Positions 46,256-56,975 are shown, counted from the stretch's first letter. The stretch: 64,000 nucleotides of DNA from Burkholderiaceae bacterium 16 (GCA_000955785.1 JYOD01000026.1:1-64000); one strand, 5' to 3'. Numbers and translations are program-made. Notes: generated from the letters alone by a model not told the origin.

Positions 46256-48190
46256 ATGCATTCGTTTCCTTCTCCGGCTTCGCCAACCCCCACCCTCGCG
46301 TCATCGCACGATCCGATCGCCATTGCCGCCGAGCCCTTCGTCCTGCTCGACGACGCCACCGCCGCCCCCGGCGAGGCATCTTCGCGCCTGTACACCGGCT
46401 TCGCCCGTGAAGACGCGCTGCCCGACGCCTCCGCGCTCGGCACGCTCGACGCCATGCTGGCAGAAGGCTGGCGCCAGGGCTGGCATGCCACGCTGTTCGC
46501 CCCCTACGAATTCGGCGGCCCGCTGGTCGGCGTGCCGGTCCATGTCGACCGCGCGCTGCCTTTCCACGACGGCGCGCTGCGCTTGCTGTGGTTCCGGCAG
46601 ATGCGGCGGCTGGAGACGCGGGAGGTCGCGCAGTGGCTGGCGCCGTCCTCGGGCGAACCGGCCGGCGTGATGGACGTCACAGCCGACACGCCGGAAACCG
46701 CTTTCCACGCGGCCATTGCCCGGATCCACCAGTGGATCGAGGGTGGCGATACCTACCAGGTCAATTTCACGCAGCGGCTGCGCTTTGCGGCTTTCGGCGA
46801 CCCGCTGGCGCTGTATGCCGCGCTGCGCGCCGCTCAGCCGGTGCCCTACGCAGCGCTGGCGCGGCTGCCGGGCGATGGCTGGGTGCTGTCGCTGTCGCCC
46901 GAGTTGTTTGTCCGGCATGACGGGCAGGGCCGGCTGCTGGCGTGCCCGATGAAGGGCACCGCCCCGCGTACCGGCGATAGCGCGCGCGATGCCGAGGCCG
47001 CCGCAGCGCTGGCGGCGGACCCGAAGAACCGCGCCGAGAACGTGATGATCGTCGACCTGCTGCGCAACGATCTCGGCCGCGTCGCCGTGCCCGGCACGGT
47101 GGCCGTGCCGGACCGCTTCGCGGTGCAGCCGTTCGGCCAGGTGCTGCAGATGACCTCCACCGTCACCGCCGCCGCGCGTCCCGGCACCAGCCTGGCCGAC
47201 CTGTTGCGCGCGCTGTTTCCCTGCGGCTCCATCACCGGTGCGCCCAAGCGGCGCACCATGCAGATCATCGGTGAACTGGAGCAGGCGCCGCGCGGCCTCT
47301 ATACGGGCTCCCTCGGCTGGATCGATGCGCCCGGCGGCGAACAGGCCGATGGGTGGCCCGGCGCCTTTGCGCTGTCGGTGGCGATCCGCACGCTGGTGCT
47401 GGGCGCGCCGGGCGCGGATGGCCTGCGCGCGGGCGAGATGGGCGTCGGCGGCGGCATCGTGCACGACAGCGACGCCGCGGGAGAATATGCCGAATGCGGC
47501 TGGAAGGCCCGCTTCCTGACCGCGCACGATCCGGGCTTCACCTTGTTCGAGACCATGCGGGTGGAGGATGGGAAATGCCAGCGCCTGGCCCATCATCTGG
47601 CGCGGCTGGCGGCTTCCGCCGGTTGCCTGGGCTTTCGCTTCGAGCGGGACCGCGCGCTGGCGGCCGTGCAGGGTGCCGTGACAGATCTCGGCGCCGGTAC
47701 CTGGCGCTTGCGCCTGGCGCTGGACAAGGCCGGCGGTTTCTCCATCGCCCACGGCCCGCTGGCACCACTGGGTGCCGTCCCGGCGCTGGTCACGCTGGCG
47801 CCGCAGGCGCTGGCCTGCGCCGACCCGCTGCGCCGCCACAAGACCAGCGCGCGCGCCGTCTACGACGCCGGCTGGCAGTCCGCCGAGCGCGCGGGCGCCT
47901 TCGACAGCCTGTTCTTCAACGCCCGCGACGAATTGCTTGAGGGTGGCCGCAGTTCGGTGTTCGTCAAAGTGGACGGGGCGTGGCTGACGCCGCCGTTGAC
48001 GGCGGACATCCTGCCCGGCGTGATGCGCGCGGCGGTGCTTGCCGACGGCGCGCGCTACCTGGGCGGACCGGTGAGCGAGGCGGTTATCACGCGGGCCATG
48101 CTGCGCCGCGCCGAAGCGCTGGTGCTGGCCAACTCGCTGCGCGGGGTATTGCCGGCGGTATTGCCGGCGGGATTGCGCCCGGAGGACTGA
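46256..48190 (+). CDS. pabBC: Fused aminodeoxychorismate synthase I / aminodeoxychorismate lyase
   Basis: This 644-residue fusion has two enzymes for p-aminobenzoate, a folate precursor. Residues about 90-400 are PabB: YQVNFTQRLRF, LACPMKGTAPR, NVMIVDLLRNDLGRV, and FPCGSITGAPKRRTM, the chorismate-binding signature. Residues about 420-644 are a PabC-like PLP lyase (TLFETMRVEDGKCQRLAHHLARL, and DELLEGGRSSVFVKV). The ATG at 46256 is preferred; in-frame codons back to 46154 overlap the dnaJ terminator. It converges with the ABC transporter genes. A 12-base unit is repeated near the end (GVLPAVLPAGL). Confidence 0.93.
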   Translation: MHSFPSPASPTPTLASSHDPIAIAAEPFVLLDDATAAPGEASSRLYTGFAREDALPDASALGTLDAMLAEGWRQGWHATLFAPYEFGGPLVGVPVHVDRALPFHDGALRLLWFRQMRRLETREVAQWLAPSSGEPAGVMDVTADTPETAFHAAIARIHQWIEGGDTYQVNFTQRLRFAAFGDPLALYAALRAAQPVPYAALARLPGDGWVLSLSPELFVRHDGQGRLLACPMKGTAPRTGDSARDAEAAAALAADPKNRAENVMIVDLLRNDLGRVAVPGTVAVPDRFAVQPFGQVLQMTSTVTAAARPGTSLADLLRALFPCGSITGAPKRRTMQIIGELEQAPRGLYTGSLGWIDAPGGEQADGWPGAFALSVAIRTLVLGAPGADGLRAGEMGVGGGIVHDSDAAGEYAECGWKARFLTAHDPGFTLFETMRVEDGKCQRLAHHLARLAASAGCLGFRFERDRALAAVQGAVTDLGAGTWRLRLALDKAGGFSIAHGPLAPLGAVPALVTLAPQALACADPLRRHKTSARAVYDAGWQSAERAGAFDSLFFNARDELLEGGRSSVFVKVDGAWLTPPLTADILPGVMRAAVLADGARYLGGPVSEAVITRAMLRRAEALVLANSLRGVLPAVLPAGLRPED

Positions 48191-48199
48191 TCCGGCCGC

Positions 48200-48931
48200 T
48201 CAGCGATGGCGCGTATCCAGGCGTCCGTCGGTGAGCTTCCAGCGCATCACGCCCGGCAGGTTGATCAGGTCGCGGTCGTGGCAGATCATCACCACGGTGC
48301 GGCCCTCGGCGGCCAGTTCGCGCACCAGTGCGATCACCTGTTCGCGCGCGTGGCCGTCCAGGCTGGAGGTGGGTTCATCCAGCAGCAGCAAGTCGGGCTC
48401 CAGCACTTTGGCGCGTGCCAGCGCCACGCGCTGTATCTCGCCGCCGGACAGGCGTTCGGGCGCGGTGTCCTGCACATGCGTAATGCCGGCCCAGCCCAGC
48501 GCGGCCCCCACGCGCCGCCGGATCTCGTCGGCGTCCAGGCCGCGGGTTTTCAGGCCATAGGCAATATTCTCCCGTACCGAGGTGCGAAACAGGTAGGGAT
48601 GCTGGTGGAGATAGGCGATGCGCTGCCGCAGCGCCGCCGGCAGCGGATCGAGCGCTGCCTCGTGCGGCTGGCCGGCCGCATCGGTCCAGGACACCGTGGC
48701 GCCGGGCGCGCGCTCCAGCCCCGCCACCATCCGCAGCAGCGTGGTCTTGCCGGCGCCGTTGACACCGGTCAGCACCACGGCGGCGGCGCGGGGAAAGGCC
48801 AGTTCGCCGATATCGAACAGACGCCGTGCGCCGACCTGCCGCCGCAGGCCGCGCACAGTCAGCAGCGGGGGCAATTGCGCGGGCGGCAGCGCGCGGCCGT
48901 CGGGAGTCTGGCGTGCGGGCAGCGTGCTCAT
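48200..48931 (-). CDS. ABC transporter ATP-binding protein, tungstate/molybdate type
   Basis: This is a 243-residue ABC ATPase. Walker A is TGVNGAGKTTLLRM near residue 52, the signature is RLSGGEIQRVALARA near residue 155, and Walker B is LLLLDEPTSSLDGHA. It belongs to the TupC-like group by partner and size. It overlaps the permease gene by four bases (ATGA). No substrate-binding protein gene (tupA) is adjacent, so that part must be encoded elsewhere. Confidence 0.85.
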   Translation of the reverse strand: MSTLPARQTPDGRALPPAQLPPLLTVRGLRRQVGARRLFDIGELAFPRAAAVVLTGVNGAGKTTLLRMVAGLERAPGATVSWTDAAGQPHEAALDPLPAALRQRIAYLHQHPYLFRTSVRENIAYGLKTRGLDADEIRRRVGAALGWAGITHVQDTAPERLSGGEIQRVALARAKVLEPDLLLLDEPTSSLDGHAREQVIALVRELAAEGRTVVMICHDRDLINLPGVMRWKLTDGRLDTRHR

Positions 48932-49626
48932 CGGCGAAATCCTCCCGCGCCTTGCAGCCACGCCAGCATCACATTTACCAGCAGTGCCAGCGCCACCAGT
49001 ACGATGCCCAGCGCGATGCCCTGGGCAAATTCGCCCTTGCTGGTTTCCAGCGCGATGGCGGTGGTGATGGTCCGGGTAGCGCCTTCGATATTGCCGCCGA
49101 TCATCAACGCGGAGCCGACTTCGGCAATGACCCGCCCAAATCCGGCCACCAGCGCGGCCATCAGGCCAAAGCGCAGTTCGCGCAGCACCGTGAAGAAGGT
49201 GCGCCAGCGGCCAGCGCCCAGCACCCACGCCGTTTCACGCAGGCGCGCGTCCGCCCCCTGCAGGGTGGACAGGGCAAATGCCAGGACCACCGGGAAGCCG
49301 ATCACCGCCTGCCCGAAGACCATGCCGCTACGGGTGAACAGCAATGAGAAATCGCCCAGCGGTCCCTGGCGGGTGAACAGCAGATACAGGATCAGCCCGA
49401 CCAGCACGGTCGGGAAGGAAAGGAAGGCCTGCGCCACCACCACGACTACCCGGCGGCCGGGAAAATCGTGGGTGGCGATCAGGTAGGCCGCGCCGATGGC
49501 GGGCACGGTGGCGAGCGCCAGCCCCAGCACGGCCACCACCAGCGAGGTCCAGACGATGAACCACAAGGCGCCGTCGCCGCTGGCCAGCAGATGGAAGGCT
49601 GCAGCGGTGGCGGCACCGATCTCCAT
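48928..49626 (-). CDS. ABC transporter permease, TupB type
   Basis: This 232-residue permease has about five or six helices. The EAA loop that contacts the ATPase is in LRETAWVLGAGRWRTFFTVL. FGRVIAEVGSALMIGGNIEG is the TupB-like segment. The protein probably carries tungstate, perhaps molybdate, as part of a TupABC system. The gene begins 16 bases after panB ends on the same strand, so the whole run from panB may be co-transcribed. Confidence 0.85.
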   Translation of the reverse strand: MEIGAATAAAFHLLASGDGALWFIVWTSLVVAVLGLALATVPAIGAAYLIATHDFPGRRVVVVVAQAFLSFPTVLVGLILYLLFTRQGPLGDFSLLFTRSGMVFGQAVIGFPVVLAFALSTLQGADARLRETAWVLGAGRWRTFFTVLRELRFGLMAALVAGFGRVIAEVGSALMIGGNIEGATRTITTAIALETSKGEFAQGIALGIVLVALALLVNVMLAWLQGAGGFRR

Positions 49627-49642
49627 GTCCGGAGCCGGCCGG

Positions 49643-50464
49643 TCAGGCCGAGAAGGTGTGCTCGACGGCGGGGAAGCTGCCGTCCTTCACGGCCGCCACA
49701 TAGGCGCGTACCGCAGCCTCAATCGAGCCGGCACCTTCCATGAAGTTGCGTACGAATTTGGCCTTGCGACCTGGGTAGACGTTGATCATGTCCTGCAGTA
49801 CCAGCACCTGGCCCGAGCAATCCGCGCCGGCGCCGATGCCGATGGTCGGGATGGTCAGCAAGCCGGTGACTACGCCGGCCACCGCTGCCGGCACCGCTTC
49901 CATCACGATCAGCTGGGCGCCCGCTGCCTGCAGCGCGAGCGCATCGCGCTTGAGCTGCGCGGCGCTTTCGTCGGTCTTGCCTTGTACCTTGAAGCCGCCC
50001 AGCGCGTGCACCGATTGCGGCGTCAGGCCAATGTGGGCGCACACCGGGATGCTGCGCTCGACCAGGAATTTGACGGTGGGCGCGAGCCAGTCGCCGCCCT
50101 CCAGCTTGACCATGTGCGCGCCGGCCCGCATCAGCGCCACGGCGCTGGCGTAGGTGGCTTCCGGGGTGGGGTAGGTGCCGAACGGCAGGTCCGCCACCAG
50201 CAGGGCGCTCTGGTTGCCGCGCGCCACGCATTCGGTGTGATAGACCACGTGCTCCAGCGTCACCGGCAGCGTGGTCTGCTGGCCTTGCATGACATTGCCG
50301 AGGGAGTCGCCGACCAGCAGCACCTCGACCCCGCAGTAGTCGAGCAGCGCGGCGAAGCTGGAGTCGTACGCGGTCAGCATGGCGATTTTTTCGCCGGCGG
50401 CGCGCATGGCTTGCAGTCTGGGGATGGTGACGGTCTTGCGGGAGGGGTCGAGGAGGTAACTCAT
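49643..50464 (-). CDS. panB: Ketopantoate hydroxymethyltransferase PanB
   Basis: PanB makes ketopantoate from 2-oxoisovalerate and methylene-tetrahydrofolate, the first committed step to pantothenate and CoA. It is 273 residues. Recognised segments are [37 protein letters not shown] with the metal-binding Asp, and [22 protein letters not shown] 50464 ([18 protein letters not shown]) is the usual start. The 211-base gap before it has no gene. Confidence 0.97.
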   Translation of the reverse strand: MSYLLDPSRKTVTIPRLQAMRAAGEKIAMLTAYDSSFAALLDYCGVEVLLVGDSLGNVMQGQQTTLPVTLEHVVYHTECVARGNQSALLVADLPFGTYPTPEATYASAVALMRAGAHMVKLEGGDWLAPTVKFLVERSIPVCAHIGLTPQSVHALGGFKVQGKTDESAAQLKRDALALQAAGAQLIVMEAVPAAVAGVVTGLLTIPTIGIGAGADCSGQVLVLQDMINVYPGRKAKFVRNFMEGAGSIEAAVRAYVAAVKDGSFPAVEHTFSA

Positions 50465-50675
50465 GACGTTGGGCCGGTAGAGAGACGGGAGTCGGGCCGG
50501 CCGCAATGCCGCAGTGCATCCAAGCTCAATGCGTCAGCGCATCTGCATCCTTGCGGCAAGGCTTTTGCCCCCTTCAGTTTGCTTCGCAGCGAGGTACGCG
50601 GCCCGATCTGGACGGGCGCTGGCTTCGCGGCAGCGACTGTTGTCGTTATGGTTAAGGCTGGCAGGCGGGAACCTG

Positions 50676-51317
50676 TCAGGGCGCAGCGAGATTGAGAAAG
50701 GCCTTGCGGCCGCGCATGTTTTCGATGCGCGACAGTAGTGTACGGAAATCGGCGTCGTTGTCTACCGGGCTGAAGTGGGCCGTGTCGACGATCATCACCG
50801 GCGCCTCGTCGTAGCGATGGAACAGCTCGCCGTAGGCGTCGGACAGGCGCTCCAGGTAGGCTTCATCGATGCTGGACTCGCCGGGCGCGTTGCGGCGCGC
50901 GATCCGCTCGCGCAGCAGGGCAGGCGAGGCCTGCAGCACGATGACCAGGTCCACGCGCTGGCCCTGGGCCGGCAGGCGCGCGGCAAGGGCGTCGTACAGC
51001 GCCAGTTCGTCCTCGGGTAAAGTCAGCCCGGCGTAGAGACGGCTTCTGGTGTACAGGAAATCCGCCACCATGCGCTGTCCCGCCAGCAATGCCGCCTGCC
51101 AGGTTTGGAGCTGCTGCGCGCGCTGGTTCATCAGCGAAAGCTGCAGTGGCAGCGCGTAACGCGCGGGCTCGCGGTAATAGCGTTCGAGGAAGGGGTTTTC
51201 GCGTGCCGCGTCGAGCAGCTCGCCGGTGCGCAGGGTTTGCGCCAGGCGTTGCGCGAGCGCGGTCTTGCCGGCCCCGATGGGGCCTTCCACCACAATGCGG
51301 CGCAGGTGTTCGAGCAT
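50676..51317 (-). CDS. Deoxynucleoside kinase
   Basis: This is a 213-residue kinase of the deoxyadenosine/deoxycytidine/deoxyguanosine kinase family. The P-loop is VVEGPIGAGKTALAQRL at residue 9. ENPFLERYY and SLMNQRAQQL shape the nucleoside site, and the DFLYTRSRLYA segment holds the Asp-Arg pair. The lid has RERIARRN. It salvages deoxynucleosides; which base it prefers cannot be told. It lies between folK and panB on the same strand, in an order common in Burkholderiaceae. Confidence 0.9.
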   Translation of the reverse strand: MLEHLRRIVVEGPIGAGKTALAQRLAQTLRTGELLDAARENPFLERYYREPARYALPLQLSLMNQRAQQLQTWQAALLAGQRMVADFLYTRSRLYAGLTLPEDELALYDALAARLPAQGQRVDLVIVLQASPALLRERIARRNAPGESSIDEAYLERLSDAYGELFHRYDEAPVMIVDTAHFSPVDNDADFRTLLSRIENMRGRKAFLNLAAP

Positions 51318-51393
51318 GGGCGGGTCCGGTCGGCTGATGCCAGGCTAAGAGGGCGGATGAAGCGGGACCGGCTGGCCTGGGCCGGTCATGGTA

Positions 51394-51912
51394 TCAGGAA
51401 GCGTCGCGCGCATCCCGCTGCCGCGTGCATTGGCAGAACGAGACTTTCTCGACACGCTGCCCGCTGACCGCGGCCAGGTAATCCGCCGCGGGGCCAAGTC
51501 CGGGGATGACCAGGCCGGCATCCAGTTCGAGCAGGGGCACCAGCGTGAAGGCGCGCTCGGCCACGCGCGGATGCGGCACCACGAGTTTTTCGTCCTGGTG
51601 GATCTCGTCGCCGAACACCAGCAGGTCCAGGTCGAGGGTACGCGGTGCGTTGCGGAATGGCCGCTCGCGCCCGAACTGGTCCTCGATGTGGTGACAGATA
51701 CGCAGCAGCTGCGCAGCGGTGAACGAGGTTTCCACCTTGACCACCGCGTTGTAATAGTCGCCGCCCGTCGCATCGACCGGGGCCGTGCGATAGAGCGACG
51801 ATCTCGCCATCACCGTGATGCCGACCTGCTGCGCCAGGCATACGATGGCATCTTTCAGGGCTTGCCGGGCGTCGCCCAGGTTGGCTCCGATGCCGATAAA
51901 GGCAAGTGTCAT
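51394..51912 (-). CDS. folK: 6-hydroxymethyl-dihydropterin pyrophosphokinase FolK
   Basis: FolK transfers pyrophosphate from ATP to hydroxymethyl-dihydropterin in folate synthesis. It is 172 residues. The N-terminus AFIGIGANLGDARQAL is typical. The signature RPFRNAPRTLDLDLLVFGDE with its metal-binding aspartates is intact near residue 95, followed by HPRVAERAFTLVPLLEL. Its ATG shares one base with the pcnB stop (TAATG), so translation is coupled to pcnB. Confidence 0.97.
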   Translation of the reverse strand: MTLAFIGIGANLGDARQALKDAIVCLAQQVGITVMARSSLYRTAPVDATGGDYYNAVVKVETSFTAAQLLRICHHIEDQFGRERPFRNAPRTLDLDLLVFGDEIHQDEKLVVPHPRVAERAFTLVPLLELDAGLVIPGLGPAADYLAAVSGQRVEKVSFCQCTRQRDARDAS

Positions 51913-53504
51913 TACGATTCCTCCGGCTGGACGCGTACCTTGCCGGCTTTCCGGTCTGCAGTGGAGCCGGAATCCGGGCTCGCGTCCAAATCACTCCGCG
52001 AAGAAACTGTATCCGATTTCCGCGGACTGCGCCTGCGGCGCTTCTTGCGCGCCGGAGCGCCGCCTTCGCCATCGTCGGCCGGCTCGCCGCCCTCGGCGCC
52101 GCCGCTGCCGCCGCCTTGCCTGCCGCCACCGCGCACCGGGCGCACGGCATCGATCAGGTCCTCGCGGCCATGGCTATCGGCGTCCTGGAAATCCTGCCAC
52201 CACTGCGCCAGCTCGGTCGGCTGCTCGCCGGACTGGCAGCGCAGGTAGAGGAAGTCGAAACCTGCGCGGAAGCGCGGCGATTCGATCAGGCGGAACGGCA
52301 TGCGGCCCACGCGCTTCTCGAAGCGCGGCTGCATGCCCCAGATGTCCCGCATGTCGGTGACAAAGCGGCGCTGGATGGCGAGCTGGCCGGTCTGGCGCTC
52401 CAGCACATCGTCCATCGCGATATTGAGTGCGGCGATGGCGTGCTCGCCTTCCTCGCGCAGCGTGGTCCAGCGCTGCAGCACGTGGTGCCACAGCAGCGCG
52501 GCGAACAGGAAGCCCGGCGACACCGGCTTGCCGACCTGCACGCGCTGGTCGGTGTTGTCCAGCGCCAGCTGCACGAAGCGCTGGCCCATCGGCTGCTCCA
52601 GCGCGACGTCCAGCAGCGGCAGCAGCCCGCGGTGCAGGCCGGCCTTGCGCAACTCCTGCAGCGAGGCCCATGCGTGGCCCGACATCAGCAGCTTGAGCAT
52701 CTCGTCGAACAGGCGCGCGCTGGGCACGTTATGGATCAGCGAGGCAAGGTCGGCGATCGGCTGGCGGGTTTCCTCGTCGATGGTGAAACCGGTCTTGGCG
52801 GCGAAACGCACTACGCGCAGCATGCGGATGGGATCTTCGCGGTAGCGCGTGACCGGGTCGCCGATCATGCGCAGCGTGCGCGCGCGGATGTCTTCCATGC
52901 CGTGGTGGTAGTCATACACCGTCTGCTCGGCCGGATCGTAGTACATCGCATTGATGGTGAAGTCGCGGCGTTCCGCGTCTTCCGCCTGCGAGCCCCATAC
53001 GTTGTCGCGCAGCACGCGTCCGGAGGCGTCGATCGCGTGGGTCTTGCTATCGAGCTCCGCGCGCTTGAGACGGCGCCCTTCGGGCAGGGTCTCGCTGGCG
53101 ACCGCGTCGACCAGCGCGCGGAAGGTGGAGACCTCGATGATCTCCTGATCGCGCCCGCCGTAGAAGGTCACGTGCACGATCTGGAAGCGCCGCCCGATGA
53201 TGCGCGAGCGGCGGAACAGCGCCTGCACCTGGTCGGGCGTGGCGTTGGTGGCGACGTCGAAGTCCTTGGGCTTGATGCCCAGCAACAGGTCGCGCACCGC
53301 GCCGCCGACGATAAAGGCCTGGTAGCCCGCCTGCTGCAGCGTGGAGGTGACCTTGATGGCGTTGCGCGAGATCAGCGACTGGTCGATCTGGTGTTCGGCA
53401 TGCGCAACGATATTCGGCGTATGGGCGCGTCCGCCGCGGCGTTTGGCGGGGCGCTGCTGGGTGCCCGGCTTGCCGAGCAGCCGGTTGATTAGCTTCTTGA
53501 TCAC
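51912..53504 (-). CDS. pcnB: Poly(A) polymerase PcnB
   Basis: PcnB adds poly(A) tails to RNA 3' ends, marking them for decay, and affects plasmid copy number in E. coli. It is 530 residues from GTG 53504. The nucleotidyltransferase domain has FIVGGAVRDLLLG and PKDFDVATNA with the catalytic aspartates near residue 80. RRDFTINAMYYDP and the RNA-binding middle follow. The C-terminus has a Gly-rich run and a basic KKRRRRSPRK stretch, likely RNA-binding. The GTG start lies one base after the upstream HAD gene stop. This spacing decides the start. Confidence 0.95.
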   Translation of the reverse strand: MIKKLINRLLGKPGTQQRPAKRRGGRAHTPNIVAHAEHQIDQSLISRNAIKVTSTLQQAGYQAFIVGGAVRDLLLGIKPKDFDVATNATPDQVQALFRRSRIIGRRFQIVHVTFYGGRDQEIIEVSTFRALVDAVASETLPEGRRLKRAELDSKTHAIDASGRVLRDNVWGSQAEDAERRDFTINAMYYDPAEQTVYDYHHGMEDIRARTLRMIGDPVTRYREDPIRMLRVVRFAAKTGFTIDEETRQPIADLASLIHNVPSARLFDEMLKLLMSGHAWASLQELRKAGLHRGLLPLLDVALEQPMGQRFVQLALDNTDQRVQVGKPVSPGFLFAALLWHHVLQRWTTLREEGEHAIAALNIAMDDVLERQTGQLAIQRRFVTDMRDIWGMQPRFEKRVGRMPFRLIESPRFRAGFDFLYLRCQSGEQPTELAQWWQDFQDADSHGREDLIDAVRPVRGGGRQGGGSGGAEGGEPADDGEGGAPARKKRRRRSPRKSDTVSSRSDLDASPDSGSTADRKAGKVRVQPEES

Positions 53505-53505
53505 G

Positions 53506-54180
53506 TCAGAACAGATCCATGATGCGCCAGCCGGCCGCGGCGGCGTGGTGACGCAGGCGATCGTCCGGGTTGGCGGCGATCGGTTCGCTGACCTTTTCCA
53601 GTAGCGGCAGGTCGTTGGCCGAATCGCTGTAGAAGGTGGTGTTTTCGAAGGCATCCCATTGGGTGCCCATGCTCTTGAGCCAGGCTTCGACGCGGGCTAT
53701 CTTGCCCTCGCGGAAGCATGGAATGCCTGCGACTTCGCCGGTGAAGGCGCCGTCGGGCTTGCCGTTGGCGGTGGCCGGCTCGGTGGCGACCAGGTGCTTG
53801 ATGCCAAAGGCCGCCGCGATCGGGGCGGTGACGAAGCTGTTGGTGGCGGTGACTACCGCGCACAGGTCGCCGGCGTCGAGATGCTTGTAGACCAGCGCCC
53901 GCGCCTGCGGCGTCATCACCGGATCGATCACTTCCCGCATGAACTGACCCCGCCACGCTTCGAGCCGGTCGCGCGGGTTGGCCGCCAGCGGCGCCAGCGC
54001 GAAACGCAGGAAAGCCTGGATATCCAGGGTGCCAGCCTTGTAGTGGCCGTAGAATTCATCGTTCCTGCGGCGGTAGGATTCCTCGTCGACAGCGCCCAGG
54101 CGCACGAGGAAGCGGCCCCATTCGTGGTCGCTGTCGGTCGGGAGCAAGGTGTGGTCGAGGTCGAACAATGCCAGATTCAT
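53506..54180 (-). CDS. HAD-IB family phosphatase
   Basis: This 224-residue phosphatase belongs to the SerB-like HAD-IB subfamily. Motif I is ALFDLDHTLLPTDS with nucleophile Asp8 and Asp10. Motif II is CAVVTATNSF, and motif III/IV is FYSDSANDLPLLEKV. The helical cap is inserted between motif I and II. Relatives include histidinol phosphatase-like and phosphoserine phosphatase-like enzymes, so the substrate is not sure. It lies between hda and pcnB on the same strand, a single base before pcnB. Confidence 0.9.
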   Translation of the reverse strand: MNLALFDLDHTLLPTDSDHEWGRFLVRLGAVDEESYRRRNDEFYGHYKAGTLDIQAFLRFALAPLAANPRDRLEAWRGQFMREVIDPVMTPQARALVYKHLDAGDLCAVVTATNSFVTAPIAAAFGIKHLVATEPATANGKPDGAFTGEVAGIPCFREGKIARVEAWLKSMGTQWDAFENTTFYSDSANDLPLLEKVSEPIAANPDDRLRHHAAAAGWRIMDLF

Positions 54181-54295
54181 GGGCGGCGATTTTACATTAA
54201 CGTGACTGCGGCCGTTTCTTTAACGTGACCGGCTGGCAACGAATACAAGCACGGGACATGCCAAGTGCCGTGCGCGCCGTGCCGGCAGCCCGCGC

Positions 54296-55003
54296 TCACT
54301 CCCGCAACTCGGCAAACATTTCCCGCAGCAGGGGCAGGGTGACGGCACGCTTGCGCTCCAGCGAATAGGTGTCCAGCGCGTCCAGCAGCGCCATCAGGCT
54401 GGGCATGTCGCGGTATTTGCGCGTGACCAGCCAGTGCGGGATTTCCGGCGAAAGCTGCAGGCCGCGTTCGCGCGCAGCCTGCACCAGCGCCGTCATTTTG
54501 TCTTCGTCCGACAGCGGCGCGAGCTGGTAGACCAGGCCCCAGCCCAGCCGGGTGCGCAGGTCCTCGCGCACCGGCATGGCCAGCGGCGCCTGGCTGCCGG
54601 CCACCACGATGGCGGTGCGCACGTGGGCCCGGACCTCGTTGTAGAGCGAGAAAACGGCGATCTGGCGCGCTTCGTCGAGCAGCTCCACATCATCTACGGT
54701 GTAGAGCTGGCAGCTCGGGTCGAAGATGAAATCCGACAAGGCATGATGGGGGCTCAGGTAGCGGCAGCTGATGCCGGCCTGGTAGCCGCTGTCGCAGACC
54801 GCGTGCAGCAAATGGGTGCGGCCCGAGCCCACCTCGCCCCACAGGTAGATCAGGCGGTCGGCGGCGCGCTCCTGGGCCACCGCGGCGGCGAGGTCGTGCA
54901 GGCGTTGCACGGGCTCGCGGTTGGCGGCCACGAAAAAATTCTCGAAGGTCGACGGCGGCGGACTGCCAAGTTCAAGCGAAAGCTGCTTGGGGCGGGGAAA
55001 CAT
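54296..55003 (-). CDS. hda: DnaA regulatory inactivator Hda
   Basis: Hda binds the DNA-loaded sliding clamp and makes DnaA hydrolyse its ATP, stopping re-initiation of replication. It is 235 residues. A clamp-binding QLSLELG motif is at residues 8-14. The AAA+ domain has Walker A-like LWGEVGSGRTHLLHA, with Arg where most have Lys, as is normal in Hda. LYTVDDVELLDE is the Walker B region. The 278 bases before it are shared with the divergent purM gene. Confidence 0.95.
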   Translation of the reverse strand: MFPRPKQLSLELGSPPPSTFENFFVAANREPVQRLHDLAAAVAQERAADRLIYLWGEVGSGRTHLLHAVCDSGYQAGISCRYLSPHHALSDFIFDPSCQLYTVDDVELLDEARQIAVFSLYNEVRAHVRTAIVVAGSQAPLAMPVREDLRTRLGWGLVYQLAPLSDEDKMTALVQAARERGLQLSPEIPHWLVTRKYRDMPSLMALLDALDTYSLERKRAVTLPLLREMFAELRE

Positions 55004-55281
55004 GGCTTATCGGTTACTTGGGGTAAAGGTCAGCTATCGGGTAAACGCGTCGCGGCAGTCCGGCGCTGACCACCTGGATGGCGCTGGCGGGAAGGCGGGA
55101 GGCTGCCAAAATTGTCTTCATCGGTAAGGGCTGGGGGCAACACTTCATGACGCGGGACACCGGAAACTGGAAGCCGGAAGCCTGTATCCGTTAAAATTGC
55201 GATTCTACTGGACTCGCGGCCGCAAATCGTCGTCGTGAGCGCCGCATTACTCACTTCATACTCCAGGAAAAGCAGGTTCCC

Positions 55282-56334
<1,053 letters not shown>

Positions 56335-56352
56335 GCGGTCTGGTTCCAACGC

Positions 56353-56385
56353 AAAACGGCACATGCTTGCACATGTGCCGTTTTT
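56353..56385. terminator. Terminator between purM and acetyltransferase gene
   Basis: AAAACGGCACATG (56353-56365) pairs with CATGTGCCGTTTT (56372-56384) around CTTGCA, followed by another T. A and T tracts on both sides suit the convergent genes. Confidence 0.9.
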
Positions 56386-56410
56386 GTTTGCGCGGGGCGC
56401 AGTGGCGGCC

Positions 56411-56914
56411 TTACCCGGCCGCGCCCAGCTTCGTCAGCGCCTCCCCTGTAACCCGGCAAATCCGCCAGTCCGGCATCACGTCCGCTCCCATCGCGCGGTA
56501 AAACTCGATCGACGGTGTGTTCCAGTCCAGCACGCTCCATTCGAAGCGGCCGCAGCCGCGTTCCACCGCCAGCGCCGCAAGATGCTTGAGCAACATCTTG
56601 CCCAGCCCGTGGCCACGCCAGGCCGGATCGACATAAAGGTCTTCCAGATACAGCCCTGGCTTGGCCAGGAAGGTGGAGAAGTTGTGGAAGAACAAGGCAA
56701 AGCCCACCGCCTTCGCGCCTTGCGCGCCCGGCACCTCCACCAGTACGGCCTCGGCATGCGGGCGCGCGCCGAACAGGGCTTCGCGCAGTTTTTCCGGCGT
56801 GGCTTCGACCAGGTGGGTGAGTTTCTCGTATTCGGCCAGTCCCGTGATCAGCGCGAGCAAGCTCTCGCAGTCGTCAGGCGTGGCGGGGCGCAGTACGAAA
56901 TCGGAGGTGGGCAT
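56411..56914 (-). CDS. GNAT family N-acetyltransferase
   Basis: This 167-residue acetyltransferase is near the diamine (spermidine) acetyltransferase-like group. FVLRPATPDDCESLLAL opens the fold. GLYLEDLYVDPAWRGHGLGK is the typical motif with the acetyl-CoA loop RGHGLGKML. EWSVLDWNTPSIEFYRAMGA is the typical ending of that group. The substrate is unknown. It lies upstream of purM's terminator on the opposite strand and 61 bases after miaA in its own direction. Confidence 0.9.
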   Translation of the reverse strand: MPTSDFVLRPATPDDCESLLALITGLAEYEKLTHLVEATPEKLREALFGARPHAEAVLVEVPGAQGAKAVGFALFFHNFSTFLAKPGLYLEDLYVDPAWRGHGLGKMLLKHLAALAVERGCGRFEWSVLDWNTPSIEFYRAMGADVMPDWRICRVTGEALTKLGAAG

Positions 56915-56975
56915 GGCAGGTTTGACGCGTCGGCAGGTAATAAAAGGCGATTATCGCCTATTCGTCACATCTGGC

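Noticed and set aside
48144..48178. Repeated GTATTGCCGGCG near the end of pabBC
   Set aside because: Two short in-frame copies in a poorly conserved tail; looks like simple slippage with no function seen.
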